64,000 bases of DNA from positions 1-64,000 of the forward strand of contig NZ_SCKT01000005.1 of NCBI RefSeq assembly GCF_014155765.1, written 5' to 3'. The notes beneath the pieces were generated by a model that was not told the DNA's origin, did no database searches, and saw nothing but the letters and a program-made list of their open reading frames with translations. Position numbers and translations under genes: made by a program. This DNA is from Pantoea dispersa. GTDB lineage: Bacteria; Pseudomonadota; Gammaproteobacteria; Enterobacterales; Enterobacteriaceae. This document shows positions 29,934 through 40,100 of the stretch, in pieces; positions within the stretch are counted from its first letter, which is position 1, and each line of letters begins with the position of its first letter.

Positions 29934-31886
29934 ATGATTGAGTTTTTGCGTTTCCCGGTAAAGCTGACCTTCGCGCTGGTGGCAGCGCTGATGATTGGCT
30001 TTCACTTCAATCTGGAAACGCCGCGCTGGGCGGTGATGACCGCCGGCATCGTGGCTGGCGGCACCGCCTTTGCCGCGGGCGGCGATCCTTATTCTGGCGC
30101 GCTGCGCTACCGTGGCGTTCTGCGTATTATCGGCACCTTTATCGGCTGTATCGCGGCACTCACCATCATGATTGCGACGGTGCGCGCGCCGGTGGTGATG
30201 CTGCTGCTGTGCTGCCTGTGGGCCGGCATGTGCGTCTGGCTCTCATCGCTGATTAAAGTCGAAAACTCCTACGCGCTGGGCCTCGCCGGCTACACCGCGC
30301 TGATCATCGTGGTGACCGCGGATGCCAGCGGCGGCCTGACGCTGGCGCCGCAGTTCGCCGTGGAGCGCTGCAGCGAAATTGTGCTCGGTATTCTGTGCGC
30401 TATTCTCGCCGACATGCTGTTCTCTCCGCGCTCGATCAAGAAAGTGATTGATGCGGAAGTGGATGCGCTGTTGGTAGCGCACTACCGCCTGCTGCAGCTG
30501 TGCGTGGCGCACGAGGATAAAGAGGAAGTCGACAAAGCCTGGAGCGCACTGGTGCGCCGCACGACCGCGCTCAACGGTATGCGCAGCCAGCTGCTGATGG
30601 AGTCGTCGCGCTGGAGCAACACCAGCCGCCGGCTGCAAATGCTCAACACGCTATCGCTGACGCTAATTACTCAGGCCGCCGAGACCTTCCTGATTCAGAA
30701 TTCGCGCCCGGATTACATCCCGCCGCAGTATCGCCTGCTGATTGAGAAAGAGGTAACCAGCGTCAGTGACGTACATAAGCGCATGAAGCTGATGCGCCGC
30801 GTTATTGGCGTCAGCAGTAAAAGCGTGCCGTTTACCCTGGCCAGCTGGGTCGGCGCAGCAACCGAATATCTGCTGCTGATCAATGGCGTCAAAAGTAACA
30901 GCCGTATCACCACGCTGGAGGAGAGCATTCTGCAGCGTGAAGTGGTGATCCAGGCGCGTTCAGCGGAGACGCATCATGCGATGATCAATGGCGTGCGCAC
31001 TTTTGTCGCCACCGCGCTCGGTTCGCTGTTCTGGCTGTATACTGGCTGGACTTCCGGCAGCGGCTGCATGGTGATGCTGGCGGTGATTACCGCGCTGGCG
31101 ATGCGTATGCCGAATCCGCTGATGATGGCGAAAGACTTCTTCTACGGCATGGCCTTTGCGGTGCCGCTGGGCATGCTCTACTTCATCTGGGTATTGCCGG
31201 GCACCCAGCAAAGTGCCTTGCTGTTGTGTATCGCGATTGGCGCACTCGGCTTTATCGGCGGCATCTTTGTACAGCGGCGGCAGATTGGTACGCTGGGCGC
31301 GCTGATCGGCACCATCAACGTGCTGGTGCTGGATAACCCGATGAAGTTTGAGTTCAACGTGTTTCTCGACAACGCGCTCGGTCAGTGGATTGGCAGCTTT
31401 GTGGCGATGATGGTGATTTTGCTGATTCGTGACAAATCCAAAGCCCGCACCGGACGCAAGCTGCTGAATCGCTTTATGTATGCTGCGGTGGCCGCGCTGA
31501 CCACCAATCAGGCGCGCCGGCGTGAAAACCATTTACCGGCGCTTTATCAGCAGCTGTTCCTGCTGCTTAATCTGTTCCCGGGCGATATCGACAAATACCG
31601 GATTGCGCTCACGCTGATTATTGGTCATCAGCGCCTGCGCAACGCAGAGGTGCCGGTCAATGCCGATCTGTCGGCGTATCACCGCCAGCTGCGCGCCACC
31701 GCCGACCGCATTATTGCGGCCAGCAGCGATGATAAACGGCGCTACTACTTTGAGCGCCTGCTGCAGGAGCTGGACGTTTATCAGCAGAAGCTGCAGCACT
31801 ATGCCGCCCCGGCCAGCGTGACGGAACCGGTGAAACGGCTGTCGATGATGCTGGATAAGTACCAGAACACCCTCATCCAAATCTGA
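29934..31886 (+). CDS. aaeB: Aromatic carboxylic acid efflux pump AaeB
   Basis: A 650-residue FUSC-family inner-membrane efflux protein. Two hydrophobic bundles (about residues 10-160 and 355-500) are separated by a cytoplasmic helical domain. This doubled FUSC architecture is characteristic. Conserved segments are [34 protein letters not shown] near the N-terminus and [21 protein letters not shown] near residue 400. It acts with AaeA, 11 bases upstream. A hairpin at 31893-31913 after the stop lacks a T tract, so transcription may continue into the aldehyde dehydrogenase gene. Confidence 0.95.
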   Translation: MIEFLRFPVKLTFALVAALMIGFHFNLETPRWAVMTAGIVAGGTAFAAGGDPYSGALRYRGVLRIIGTFIGCIAALTIMIATVRAPVVMLLLCCLWAGMCVWLSSLIKVENSYALGLAGYTALIIVVTADASGGLTLAPQFAVERCSEIVLGILCAILADMLFSPRSIKKVIDAEVDALLVAHYRLLQLCVAHEDKEEVDKAWSALVRRTTALNGMRSQLLMESSRWSNTSRRLQMLNTLSLTLITQAAETFLIQNSRPDYIPPQYRLLIEKEVTSVSDVHKRMKLMRRVIGVSSKSVPFTLASWVGAATEYLLLINGVKSNSRITTLEESILQREVVIQARSAETHHAMINGVRTFVATALGSLFWLYTGWTSGSGCMVMLAVITALAMRMPNPLMMAKDFFYGMAFAVPLGMLYFIWVLPGTQQSALLLCIAIGALGFIGGIFVQRRQIGTLGALIGTINVLVLDNPMKFEFNVFLDNALGQWIGSFVAMMVILLIRDKSKARTGRKLLNRFMYAAVAALTTNQARRRENHLPALYQQLFLLLNLFPGDIDKYRIALTLIIGHQRLRNAEVPVNADLSAYHRQLRATADRIIAASSDDKRRYYFERLLQELDVYQQKLQHYAAPASVTEPVKRLSMMLDKYQNTLIQI

Positions 31887-31997
31887 AACTGGCCGCTGCC
31901 TGGCGCAGCGGCTGGCCTGATGCCACGCTGACCCTCATTGCCCGATTATTGCCATCTATACTTTCCTGACAGGATGCTTACTGACAGGAGAATAACG

Positions 31998-33452
31998 ATG
32001 TCCACTTCCCTGCAACAACACGAACTGTTCAACACTGGCTACTTCGCTGACGGCCAGTGGCACACCGCTAGCAGCACCTTTGATGTCACCAATCCGGCCA
32101 CCGGCGAGGTACTGGCGCAGGTGGCGAAAGCCGGCAAGGCTGAAACCGAACAGGCGATTGCCGCCGCACAGCGCGCTTTTCCGGCGTGGCGCGACAAAAC
32201 CGCCAAACAGCGCAGCGAAATCCTTTATCGCTGGTACCAGCTGATCATTGAGCACAAAAGCTGGCTGGGCCAGCTGATGACCGCCGAGCAGGGCAAACCG
32301 CTGCAGGAAGCCGAGGGTGAAGTAGAGTACGCCGCCAGCTTTATTCAATGGTTTGCCGAGCAGGCGAAGCGCGCCAACGGCGAAATTATCCCGCCGGCCA
32401 AAGCCGGTTCACGTATTCTGGCAACGCGCGAGCCGATTGGCGTCGTCGCTGCCATCACGCCGTGGAATTTCCCGATGGCGATGCTGACGCGCAAACTCGG
32501 CCCGGCGCTGGCGGCCGGCTGCACCGGCATCATCAAGCCAGCCAATAACACCCCGCTCAGCGCCTTTGCGCTGGTGGCGCTGGCACAAAAAGCGGGCGTG
32601 CCGGACGGCGTGCTGAACGCGGTAGCTGGCGACACGCACGCCATCAGCGACGCCATTATGGCTTCCCGCGCGGTGCGTAAAATCTCCTTTACCGGTTCCA
32701 CCGCAGTGGGGAAAACGCTGATGCGGAACGCGGCCGAAACCATGAAGAAAGTCTCGATGGAGCTGGGCGGCAACGCGCCCTATATCGTGTTTGACGATGC
32801 CGATATCGACGCGGCGGTGCAGGGGGCTATCGCCAACAAATTCCGTAACGCCGGCCAGGTGTGCGTCAGCGTTAATCGCTTCTATATCCACAACGCAATA
32901 TACGACCGCTTTGTGCATCAGTTGGCTGAGGCGGTGGGCAAACTAAAAGTGGGCAATGGCGTGGAGCCTGGCGTGGTGGTCGGGCCGCTGATTGAGCCGT
33001 CTGCGGTGGAGAAAGTGGCGGAGCATGTCAAAGATGCGCTGAGCAAAGGCGGGAAGCTGCTGGTGGGCGGCGAGCGCCATCCGCTGGGCGGCAACTTCTG
33101 GCAGCCGACGGTGATTGCCGATGCGCATGAAGAGATGCAGCTGGCGCGGGAAGAGACCTTCGGTCCGGTGGCTGCCTGCTTCCGCTTTGACGATGAAGCT
33201 GAGGTAATCGCGCGCGCCAACAACACCGAATACGGTCTGGCGGCTTACTTCTATACGCAGAATCTGCAGCGCGTGTTTCGCGTTTCGGCGGCGCTGGAAG
33301 CCGGCATGATTGGGATCAACGAGTGCGCGGTCTCGACCGAGCTGGCGCCGTTTGGCGGCGTGAAAGAGTCCGGACTGGGACGCGAAGGATCGGTGCTGGG
33401 CATGGAAGAGTATCTGGAAGTCAAAGCGCTGCACCTCGGCGGTCTGGCGTAG
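31998..33452 (+). CDS. NAD(P)-dependent aldehyde dehydrogenase, succinate-semialdehyde dehydrogenase-like
   Basis: A 484-residue aldehyde dehydrogenase of the GabD branch, which oxidises aldehydes to acids. The cofactor region ITPWNFPMAMLTRKLGPALAAGCT is near residue 152, the nucleotide loop ISFTGSTAVGKTLM near 230, the catalytic Glu in MELGGNAPYIVF near 255, and the catalytic Cys in NAGQVCVSVNRF near 289. E. coli GabD has NAGQTCVCANR at the last site, so the second Cys is Ser here. I chose the ATG at 31998 because of AGGAGAA and the family length; an upstream in-frame ATG adds 20 residues. It follows aaeB on the same strand, where E. coli has no such gene. The substrate is uncertain. Confidence 0.85.
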   Translation: MSTSLQQHELFNTGYFADGQWHTASSTFDVTNPATGEVLAQVAKAGKAETEQAIAAAQRAFPAWRDKTAKQRSEILYRWYQLIIEHKSWLGQLMTAEQGKPLQEAEGEVEYAASFIQWFAEQAKRANGEIIPPAKAGSRILATREPIGVVAAITPWNFPMAMLTRKLGPALAAGCTGIIKPANNTPLSAFALVALAQKAGVPDGVLNAVAGDTHAISDAIMASRAVRKISFTGSTAVGKTLMRNAAETMKKVSMELGGNAPYIVFDDADIDAAVQGAIANKFRNAGQVCVSVNRFYIHNAIYDRFVHQLAEAVGKLKVGNGVEPGVVVGPLIEPSAVEKVAEHVKDALSKGGKLLVGGERHPLGGNFWQPTVIADAHEEMQLAREETFGPVAACFRFDDEAEVIARANNTEYGLAAYFYTQNLQRVFRVSAALEAGMIGINECAVSTELAPFGGVKESGLGREGSVLGMEEYLEVKALHLGGLA

Positions 33453-33467
33453 CGAGAGGATGTCACC

Positions 33468-33737
33468 ATGAGAACCGAGCGTTTCGACTTCAATGAAATC
33501 GTCGATCAGGCTCATTTCTACCGTCAGTTTTGCGAACGTTTCGCGCTGGCGGATCGCACCATTCACGATCTGGACGATCTGTGGGAAATGATCATCGGCG
33601 AGCAGATGCCGCTGCCGCTGGAAATTGCGTTCATCAATCTGGGGAAAGGGCAGAAACGCCGCTATGGTGCGCTGATATTGCTATTCGATGAGGCAGAAGA
33701 GGAGCTGGAAGGCCAGCTCCGCTTTAATGTTCAGTAG
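33468..33737 (+). CDS. yhcO: Barstar-family protein YhcO
   Basis: An 89-residue acidic protein of the barstar (RNase inhibitor) family, like E. coli YhcO (90 residues). The first helix-strand unit (RFDFNEIVDQAHFYRQFCERFALADRTIHDLDDLWEMIIG) contains the DLDDLWD-like acidic patch by which barstar blocks the barnase active site. No barnase-like RNase is visible in the window, so its target is unknown. It lies 15 bases after the aldehyde dehydrogenase, preceded by GAGAGGATG, and is probably co-transcribed with it. Confidence 0.9.
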   Translation: MRTERFDFNEIVDQAHFYRQFCERFALADRTIHDLDDLWEMIIGEQMPLPLEIAFINLGKGQKRRYGALILLFDEAEEELEGQLRFNVQ

Positions 33738-33743
33738 CACAAC

Positions 33744-33770
33744 CAAAAAGGGCCCCGGCAGGCGGGGCCA
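33744..33770 (-). terminator. Terminator after the first yhcN paralogue
   Basis: GGCCCCG and CGGGGCC form a 7-bp stem. On the minus strand it is followed by CTTTTTGG, fitting termination of the yhcN transcript. It also lies just after yhcO on the plus strand, where the T tract is missing. Confidence 0.65.
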
Positions 33771-33796
33771 AAGGGTTCGTCAGAATTGACGAGGAA

Positions 33797-34063
33797 TTAT
33801 TTGTACAGCTCTGCAGTCAGGTGATAGCTGTCACCGGTGCGCGCTTCAATCACTTTATACGCGCTGGCACCCTGCTCGTCGGCTTTCTGAGAAAGCTGAG
33901 CGCGGTAATCCATAGGTGAGCCGCCTGTTCCGCTAACGGTAATGGTCTGGCCGGTAGATTGCAGATTCTGCGCGGATTCATCCGTTACCAGTTGGGCAGC
34001 TGAAGCGCCAAAAGCGAACAGAGAAAGCAGCGTAGCGGTTGCGATGGTTGTTTTGATTTTCAT
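33797..34063 (-). CDS. YhcN/BhsA-family periplasmic stress protein, paralogue 1
   Basis: An 88-residue secreted protein of the DUF1471 (YhcN/BhsA/McbA) family. A signal peptide (about residues 1-22, ending FGASA) precedes a small alpha-beta domain with the family motifs QTITVSGTGGSPMD and the C-terminal YHLTAELYK. Family members respond to acid, peroxide or metals and affect biofilm; the molecular function is unknown. I chose the ATG at 34063 because AGGAGACG precedes it; an upstream in-frame ATG adds nine residues. It is the last of three tandem paralogues on this strand. Confidence 0.9.
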   Translation of the reverse strand: MKIKTTIATATLLSLFAFGASAAQLVTDESAQNLQSTGQTITVSGTGGSPMDYRAQLSQKADEQGASAYKVIEARTGDSYHLTAELYK

Positions 34064-34166
34064 AATTCGTCTCCTCATTAGAATCAACAACCTGCGGCAC
34101 GAAGAGGGTAAGCGGGTCGTCGATCTTCTCCCGGCGACTGCATAACGCCGGATCGATAGTTAAAGT

Positions 34167-34433
34167 TTATTTGTACAGTTCAGCCGTCACGTGGAAGGTG
34201 TTGTCCTGATTGTTCTCAATGATGCGGTAATGGCTGGCACCCTGAGCATCGGCTTTCTGGGACAGTTCCTGACGGATATTGGTCTGGTCGCCATCGACGC
34301 CGCTCACGCTAATGGTCTGATTCAGTGGCTGCAGATTTTCAGCCTGGGTGTTGGTTACCAGGGTGGCAGCACTGGCGCCAAAAGACAGAACGGAAGCCAG
34401 ACTCAGTACAGCAATAGATAATTTGGTTTTCAT
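34167..34433 (-). CDS. YhcN/BhsA-family periplasmic stress protein, paralogue 2
   Basis: An 88-residue DUF1471 protein with signal peptide MKTKLSIAVLSLASVLSFGASA and the mature domain TLVTNTQAENLQPLNQTISVSGVDGDQTNIRQEL. It ends FHVTAELYK like its neighbours. The GGSPMD motif of the other two copies reads GDQTNI here, so this copy has diverged at the central turn. AGGAGAG precedes the ATG. Which of the three is the true orthologue of E. coli yhcN cannot be fixed by eye. Confidence 0.9.
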   Translation of the reverse strand: MKTKLSIAVLSLASVLSFGASAATLVTNTQAENLQPLNQTISVSGVDGDQTNIRQELSQKADAQGASHYRIIENNQDNTFHVTAELYK

Positions 34434-34523
34434 GATTCACTCTCCTGAAATGGGGTGGGCAACCTGAGAGGCAAACGCCTCTCAAACGGGTCGCCGTTCA
34501 CACTGCATCTTGTTCCGGCAAAC

Positions 34524-34787
34524 TTATTTATAAAGTTCCGCGGTTGCGTGGTAGCTGTTGTCGTTATAAGCCTCAACAACGCGATAGGCTTTAGCACCTT
34601 GCGCTTCAGCTTTGGCGTTCAGCTGCTGATGGATATCCATCGGTGAGCCGCCAATGCCGCTGACGCTGATGGTGCCGACCGGCTGCAGGTTCGCTGCCTG
34701 TTCGGCATTGATAGAATCTGCGGCGAAAGCACCAAATGACAGGGCAGATAGAACACTCAGGGTGGCGATAGTAGTTTTAACGTTCAT
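34524..34787 (-). CDS. YhcN/BhsA-family periplasmic stress protein, paralogue 3
   Basis: An 87-residue DUF1471 protein with signal peptide MNVKTTIATLSVLSALSFGAFA. The mature part DSINAEQAANLQPVGTISVSGIGGSPMDIHQQLNAKAEAQGAKAYRVVEA and the end YHATAELYK match the family. GAGGAAAAATACC precedes the ATG. It is the promoter-proximal copy; gaps of about 90-105 bases separate the three genes, so they may be one operon or separately driven. Confidence 0.9.
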   Translation of the reverse strand: MNVKTTIATLSVLSALSFGAFAADSINAEQAANLQPVGTISVSGIGGSPMDIHQQLNAKAEAQGAKAYRVVEAYNDNSYHATAELYK

Positions 34788-34823
34788 GGTATTTTTCCTC
34801 GTCTTCTGTTTTTCTCTTTTTGA

Positions 34824-34847
34824 TTTCGTGTGATTTGCATCACGAAA
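34824..34847. promoter_or_regulatory. CRP-type palindrome upstream of the yhcN array
   Basis: TTTCGTG and CACGAAA are perfect 7-base arms with a 10-base spacer, and the centre reads TGTGA-N6-TCACG. This fits the CRP core with one mismatch. It lies 37 bases upstream of the third yhcN ATG. A TATACT sequence on the minus strand near 34850-34856 would place the palindrome just downstream of a start site, a repressing position. Confidence 0.5.
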
Positions 34848-34944
34848 AGAAGTATAGATCTAATCACCCATGAAATTAATATCCCGCTAATAATGATTGG
34901 TTGTAATTCTTTATCCTTATGGCACATTTTTATAACGCAAAGTT

Positions 34945-34974
34945 ATTAAAACCGCCTGGATCTTAACCAGGAGG
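34945..34974 (-). terminator. Minus-strand terminator in the argR-yhcN gap
   Basis: On the minus strand CCTCCTGG and CCAGGCGG form a stem of 7 pairs plus one mismatch around TTAAGAT, followed by TTTTAATAACTTT. It lies 305 bases after the argR stop, so it ends either a long argR 3' region or a separate short transcript. Confidence 0.55.
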
Positions 34975-35279
34975 GTGTATTTTCATGCAAAAACAATGAT
35001 CTGCATCAAATTATCTTTTTGTGCGAAACAATGTGGTTGATCAAGCTGGCTGCGCGCTAAAAGCAAGAGATAACCGCTAAGCACTAATTGTAAAGCAGCG
35101 TAAAATAGCGCAAAGGGTTAAGCAGGCGAAAAGGTCGTACCAATAGTTCCCCGCATTGAGAACCCGGCGGAATATGGCTAAGCGGTTATTTTGTAAGGTG
35201 TTGGCGATAAAACAGCGGGAGAAACGTGGGCGGGCAGGCAAGGTTACCGGCAGGTGAACCGCCGGTAACAGACAGGGTT
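34975..35279. other. Gene-free stretch downstream of argR
   Basis: About 300 bases without a supported gene. Next to the argR stop, TTACCGG and CCGGTAA (35242-35270) form a hairpin without a T tract. No ORF shows codon bias or a family match. It could hold a small RNA on the minus strand ending at the 34945-34974 terminator, but I cannot place a convincing promoter. Confidence 0.3.
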
Positions 35280-35753
<474 letters not shown>

Positions 35754-35802
35754 CTACCAATAAAAGAGGGTTGCAGCAGGCAACAGGCCCGTCGCAGATA
35801 AA

Positions 35803-35835
35803 TTATTATGCATTTAGATGAATTTTTATGCAATA
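35803..35835 (-). promoter_or_regulatory. ARG boxes (ArgR autoregulatory operator)
   Basis: ATTATGCATTTAGATGAAT and the adjoining ATTTTTATGCAATA carry paired ARG-box halves (TGCAT/ATGAAT and ATGCA). The layout closely follows the known E. coli argR operator. It lies about 55-85 bases upstream of the argR ATG, consistent with autorepression. Confidence 0.7.
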
Positions 35836-36170
35836 AGCGGATGCGTGAATTCACGGCATGCGCGTGTGGGGCGGGCATGATAACAGAGTTTTATCCTGCA
35901 CCAAAATCGCGCGCTGGCGCGCAAAGCGAAGGTTGCAAAGTTGTTATATTATTGAAGTGGTAACAACAAAACGATGATCATTGCCGTCCATAGTCTTCTG
36001 GCTGCGACTGGATCATTCAGGCGACTTCTGAAGTGGAGATGTCTCGGGAGCCGATTGCGGCGTAATGTTATTGCGCGACAGGTGTGTCGCTATCGCCTGA
36101 GAAGTTGATTAAACTCGTAACCTGATGGATTTCCGGCATATCTCTGCCCCACCTTAATAAGGAGTTCAGG
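35836..36170 (+). promoter_or_regulatory. mdh upstream region
   Basis: About 335 bases before mdh. The stretch GTTGCAAAGTTGTTATATTATTG near 35930-35955 is the most promoter-like part. AATAAGGAGTTCAGG supplies a strong ribosome site. E. coli mdh is controlled by ArcA and CRP; I could not place such sites with confidence. Confidence 0.4.
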
Positions 36171-37106
36171 ATGAAAGTTGCCGTTCTCGGTGCAGCTGGT
36201 GGTATTGGCCAGGCACTCGCTCTGCTGCTCAAGACCCAATTACCCGCAGGTTCAGCCCTCTCACTGTATGACATTGCCCCGGTGACACCAGGCGTCGCGG
36301 TTGATCTCAGTCACATTCCTACCGCCGTGAAAGTTGAAGGGTTCAGTGGCGAAGATGCGACGCCGGCTCTGCACGGCGCCGATGTGGTGCTGATCTCGGC
36401 CGGTGTGGCACGCAAACCTGGCATGGACCGCGCCGATCTGTTTAACGTCAACGCCGGTATCGTGCGTAACCTGATTGAACAGGTGGCGACCACCGCGCCA
36501 AAAGCGCTGATTGGCGTCATCACTAACCCGGTAAATACCACGGTGGCGATTGCCGCCGAAGTGCTGAAAAAAGCCGGGGTGTACGATAAAAACCGGCTGT
36601 TTGGCGTCTCGACGCTGGATGTGATTCGCGCCAACACCTTTGTCGCTGCCCTGAAGGGCAAACAGCCTACGGAGATTGAAGTGCCGGTGGTCGGCGGGCA
36701 TTCAGGCGTGACCATTCTGCCGCTGCTGTCGCAGGTTAAAGGCGTCAGCTTCAGCGAGCAGGAGATCGCCGACCTGACGAAACGTATTCAGAATGCCGGT
36801 ACCGAAGTGGTGGAAGCCAAAGCCGGTGGCGGCTCGGCGACGCTGTCGATGGGCCAGGCGGCGGCGCGCTTTGGTCTGTCGCTGATTCGTGCACTGCAGG
36901 GCGAAGCCAATGTCGTAGAGTGCGCCTATGTGGAAGGCGACGGCGAGTACGCGCGCTTCTTCTCGCAGCCGCTGCTGCTGGGCAAAAACGGTATCGCCGA
37001 ACGCCGTCCGCTCGGGCCGCTCAGTGATTTCGAACAGCAGGCGCTCAACGGCATGCTGGAGACGCTGAAAAAAGATATCGCGCAGGGCGAAGAGTTTGTG
37101 AAGTAA
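36171..37106 (+). CDS. mdh: Malate dehydrogenase
   Basis: A 311-residue NAD-dependent enzyme of the TCA cycle interconverting malate and oxaloacetate. The N-terminal Rossmann loop is [20 protein letters not shown]. The substrate arginines lie in [18 protein letters not shown], and the catalytic His is in [15 protein letters not shown], near residue 177. It matches the mitochondrial-like E. coli Mdh in length apart from one residue. It is monocistronic, divergent from argR, and converges on mscM through a shared terminator. Confidence 0.98.
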   Translation: MKVAVLGAAGGIGQALALLLKTQLPAGSALSLYDIAPVTPGVAVDLSHIPTAVKVEGFSGEDATPALHGADVVLISAGVARKPGMDRADLFNVNAGIVRNLIEQVATTAPKALIGVITNPVNTTVAIAAEVLKKAGVYDKNRLFGVSTLDVIRANTFVAALKGKQPTEIEVPVVGGHSGVTILPLLSQVKGVSFSEQEIADLTKRIQNAGTEVVEAKAGGGSATLSMGQAAARFGLSLIRALQGEANVVECAYVEGDGEYARFFSQPLLLGKNGIAERRPLGPLSDFEQQALNGMLETLKKDIAQGEEFVK

Positions 37107-37117
37107 CTCGCGCGTAA

Positions 37118-37152
37118 AGAAAAAACGCCCGGCGCATGCCGGGCGTTTTGTT
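37118..37152. terminator. Bidirectional terminator between mdh and mscM
   Basis: AAAACGCCCGGC and GCCGGGCGTTTT form a perfect 12-bp dyad around GCAT, with A-rich sequence on one side and T-rich on the other. It can end transcription from mdh (plus) and mscM (minus). Confidence 0.92.
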
Positions 37153-40100
37153 TTACAGGCCACCGGATTTGAAAGTCCGGCTGGCAGCCGAACCGTTGCT
37201 GGCCGGCGTTTTGCGCCCCAGCGTTTCCATCCGTACCTGGAACGGCGGGAACGGCATCTCAATGCCATGCTCTTCAAAGCCGCGCAGAATCAGCTGATGC
37301 AGCTCATGACGCAGCGGCATACGATGGCCCATCTCCGCCGCGTGCACGCGCAGCTCAAACAGCTGAATGCCCTGCTGCAAGTCCACCAGGAACACATCCG
37401 GCGCCGGCATATCCAGCACGTAGGTGCAGCGATCGGCCGCCTGCTTCAGGATGGTCGTCACCTCTTCGCTGTTAACGTGGGCCGGTGCCGGAATGGTCAG
37501 CACCACGCGCGTCACCGAATCCGACAGCGACCAGTTGACGAACTGCTCGGTGATAAAGGCCTTGTTCGGCACGATAATCTCTTTGCGGTCCCAGTCGGTA
37601 ATGGTGGTGGCGCGCGTATTGATGCGGGTGATGCTGCCGGTCAAATCGCGAATTGTCACGGTATCGCCGATACGAATCGGTTTCTCAAACAGGATGATCA
37701 GGCCGGAGATAAAGTTAGCGAAGATCTCCTGCATCCCAAAGCCCAGTCCCAGACCCAGCGCCGCTACCAGCCACTGCAGTTTTGACCACTCCACGCCAAT
37801 AATCGAGAAGCCAATCAGACCGCCGACCAGCATCAGCGCGTATTTGGTCAGGGTGGTAATGGCGTAACCGGTACCGGGCGACAGGCTGAGGTGTTGCAGC
37901 AGCGCCAGCTCCAGCAGCGCCGGCATATTGCGCACCAGCTGGGTGGTGATGATAAAGATCAGGATGGCGATCAGCACGGCACCCAGCGTAATGGGCTGTA
38001 CGCTCTCGACGCCCTGCACCGTGGTGCTGGCATCCCACAGCGGAATGTTGTCGAGGAAACTGAACGCGGAGTGGATCTCAGACCACAGCACAATCACCGA
38101 CACCAGCGCAATCAGCGTCAGAATCGAGCGGACCAGCCGCAGCGACTGCGCGCTGATCGCATCCAGATCGATAATCGGCTCTTCGACTTCCACGGTATCG
38201 GTGCTGACGGCAGACTGCTGCTCTTTTTCCTCTTCGCTGCGCGCGCGGTTGGCCAGCATATCGGCACGACGCTGGCGCGCGCGGTCAAAGGCGATGCGGC
38301 GGCGCTGAATCAGCATCCAGCGGCGAATGATGTGGTAAATCACCAGCAGGAAGAACCAGATGCCGACCGAGGTTTCCAGACGCGCCAGCAGCGCCTGCGC
38401 GGTGGCCAGATAGCCAATGCAGGAGGCCAGCGCCGCCACCAGCGGAATGGCGATCATCAGGTTCCACAGAATCCGGTTAACGAAGTTGTCGCCGTTGCCC
38501 TCTTTATCCAAATAGAGCGGGATACCGGCGCGTTTCAGACTGACGGTGACAATGCTCAGCGCCCCGCAGATCAGAATAAAGCACAGGCGCCCCAGCGTGG
38601 CGGAGAACTGCGGATCGTCGAGGTTGGCGAAAGCAATCAGCAGCATAATCAGCGGTACGATCAGGCCGACCGTCAGCGAGTAATAACGCATGGCGCGCGC
38701 GACCCGCGCCTGCGGCCAGCGGAAGTGCACGACAAACAGGCCGTCAGGACGGGCAAAAGCCGCGCTAATCATGAATGCCCACAGCAGCGGCAGGGTGGCA
38801 GTGATGCCATCGCCAATCGCCACGGCAAACGGGTAAGGCCAGGCGTGCTGCAGGCCAAAGCCGAGCGCGGCCCACAGCACCGGCAGCGGCACCGCGACCA
38901 GAATCGACCAGAAGACGGTGCGCAGCGTCAGGCTGAAGCGGTCCTGCGTCACTTTCCCCACGCGGCTGGCCGCACGCGCCATAAAGGCGTTGTAGTGACG
39001 ACGTGTGCTGATGCTAAAGCCCACCAGCAAAATGGCGCCAATAATCGGCAGCACCGTTTCGCGGTTAGTGAACATCATCGCCAGCGCTTTGCCCAGCTGG
39101 CCCAGCGTGTCCAGCGACAGCAGGCGCGTCAGGTCGGTGGCCACGTCCAGCGGATATTTCAGGCCAACCGGGCTGACGTCGGCGGTCCAGAACAGATAGC
39201 GGTGCGTCGCCTCTTTAACTTCACTCAGCGCGTCCTGCAGCTGCGTATTGGAAACCTTCAGCTTGGTGATTTCCAGAATCAGCGTGTCGCAGCCGGAAAT
39301 CAGCGAGTTCAGCAGTTCACGCTGGGTTTTCAGCTGGGCATCCAGAATGCGCGTCTGTTCACTGGTGAACGGCGTGCCGTCCGCCTGTTTCTCTTTGCGC
39401 AGCGCCTGCTGGCGCTCCAGCAGGTCTTCATAATGCAGCCGCTGCACGCGCAGCTGGCCCATTTCACTGTCGATCTGCTGGGATTTCGGCATCTCCGGCA
39501 GGCGCGCCACCTGCGCGCGCAGCGCTTCACCCAGCAGATTCGACACGCCCAGCCACTGTGACTGCTCGCGCAGCGTGCTCAGCGCCTGGCGCACCTGCAA
39601 TGTCTGATTGGTGGCGAGACGCTGCTGCGAGGCCACCAGATCCATACGCTGCGCCTGCTGATTCAGATCGGCGGAGAGCTCGCGGTTAACGCGGAACTGA
39701 TCGCTGATGGAGGCCGGCAAATCGCCGCTGTTTTCCGCCAGCTGTTCGGTGCGCTCCAGCGCCAGTTCGGCTTCGCGCTGACGCTGGTTGTTGAGCTGAT
39801 TGCGCAGCGCCTGCAGATAGTTATCCAGCTGGGTGGCTTTGCGCTGATGCACTTCCGCGCGCATGCGCGCCAGCTCCTGACGGTTATTGGCCGACAGCTG
39901 CGCCAGCTCCAGCTCATCTACCCGCGCTTTACTGGCAGCGCTCTCGGTCTGACGCGCATAAATCTGCGCCTGTGCCAGCGGGGTAGCGGCAGCCGCCACG
40001 CCCTGTGCACGCCGTTCGCTTTCGGTCATGGCGCGCCGCGCATCGGTCTGCTGCTGCGGCAGCTGCGACAGAGAATCGCTGATTTCGCGGGCGCGATCCT

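Noticed and set aside
33797-34787. A toxin-antitoxin or barnase-barstar module formed by yhcO and neighbours
   Set aside because: The neighbours are DUF1471 secreted proteins and an aldehyde dehydrogenase; no RNase-like frame is present.
37891-39561. A 556-residue plus-strand ORF rich in Gln, Arg and His
   Set aside because: It lies wholly antisense to mscM; the open frame follows from GC-rich codon bias.
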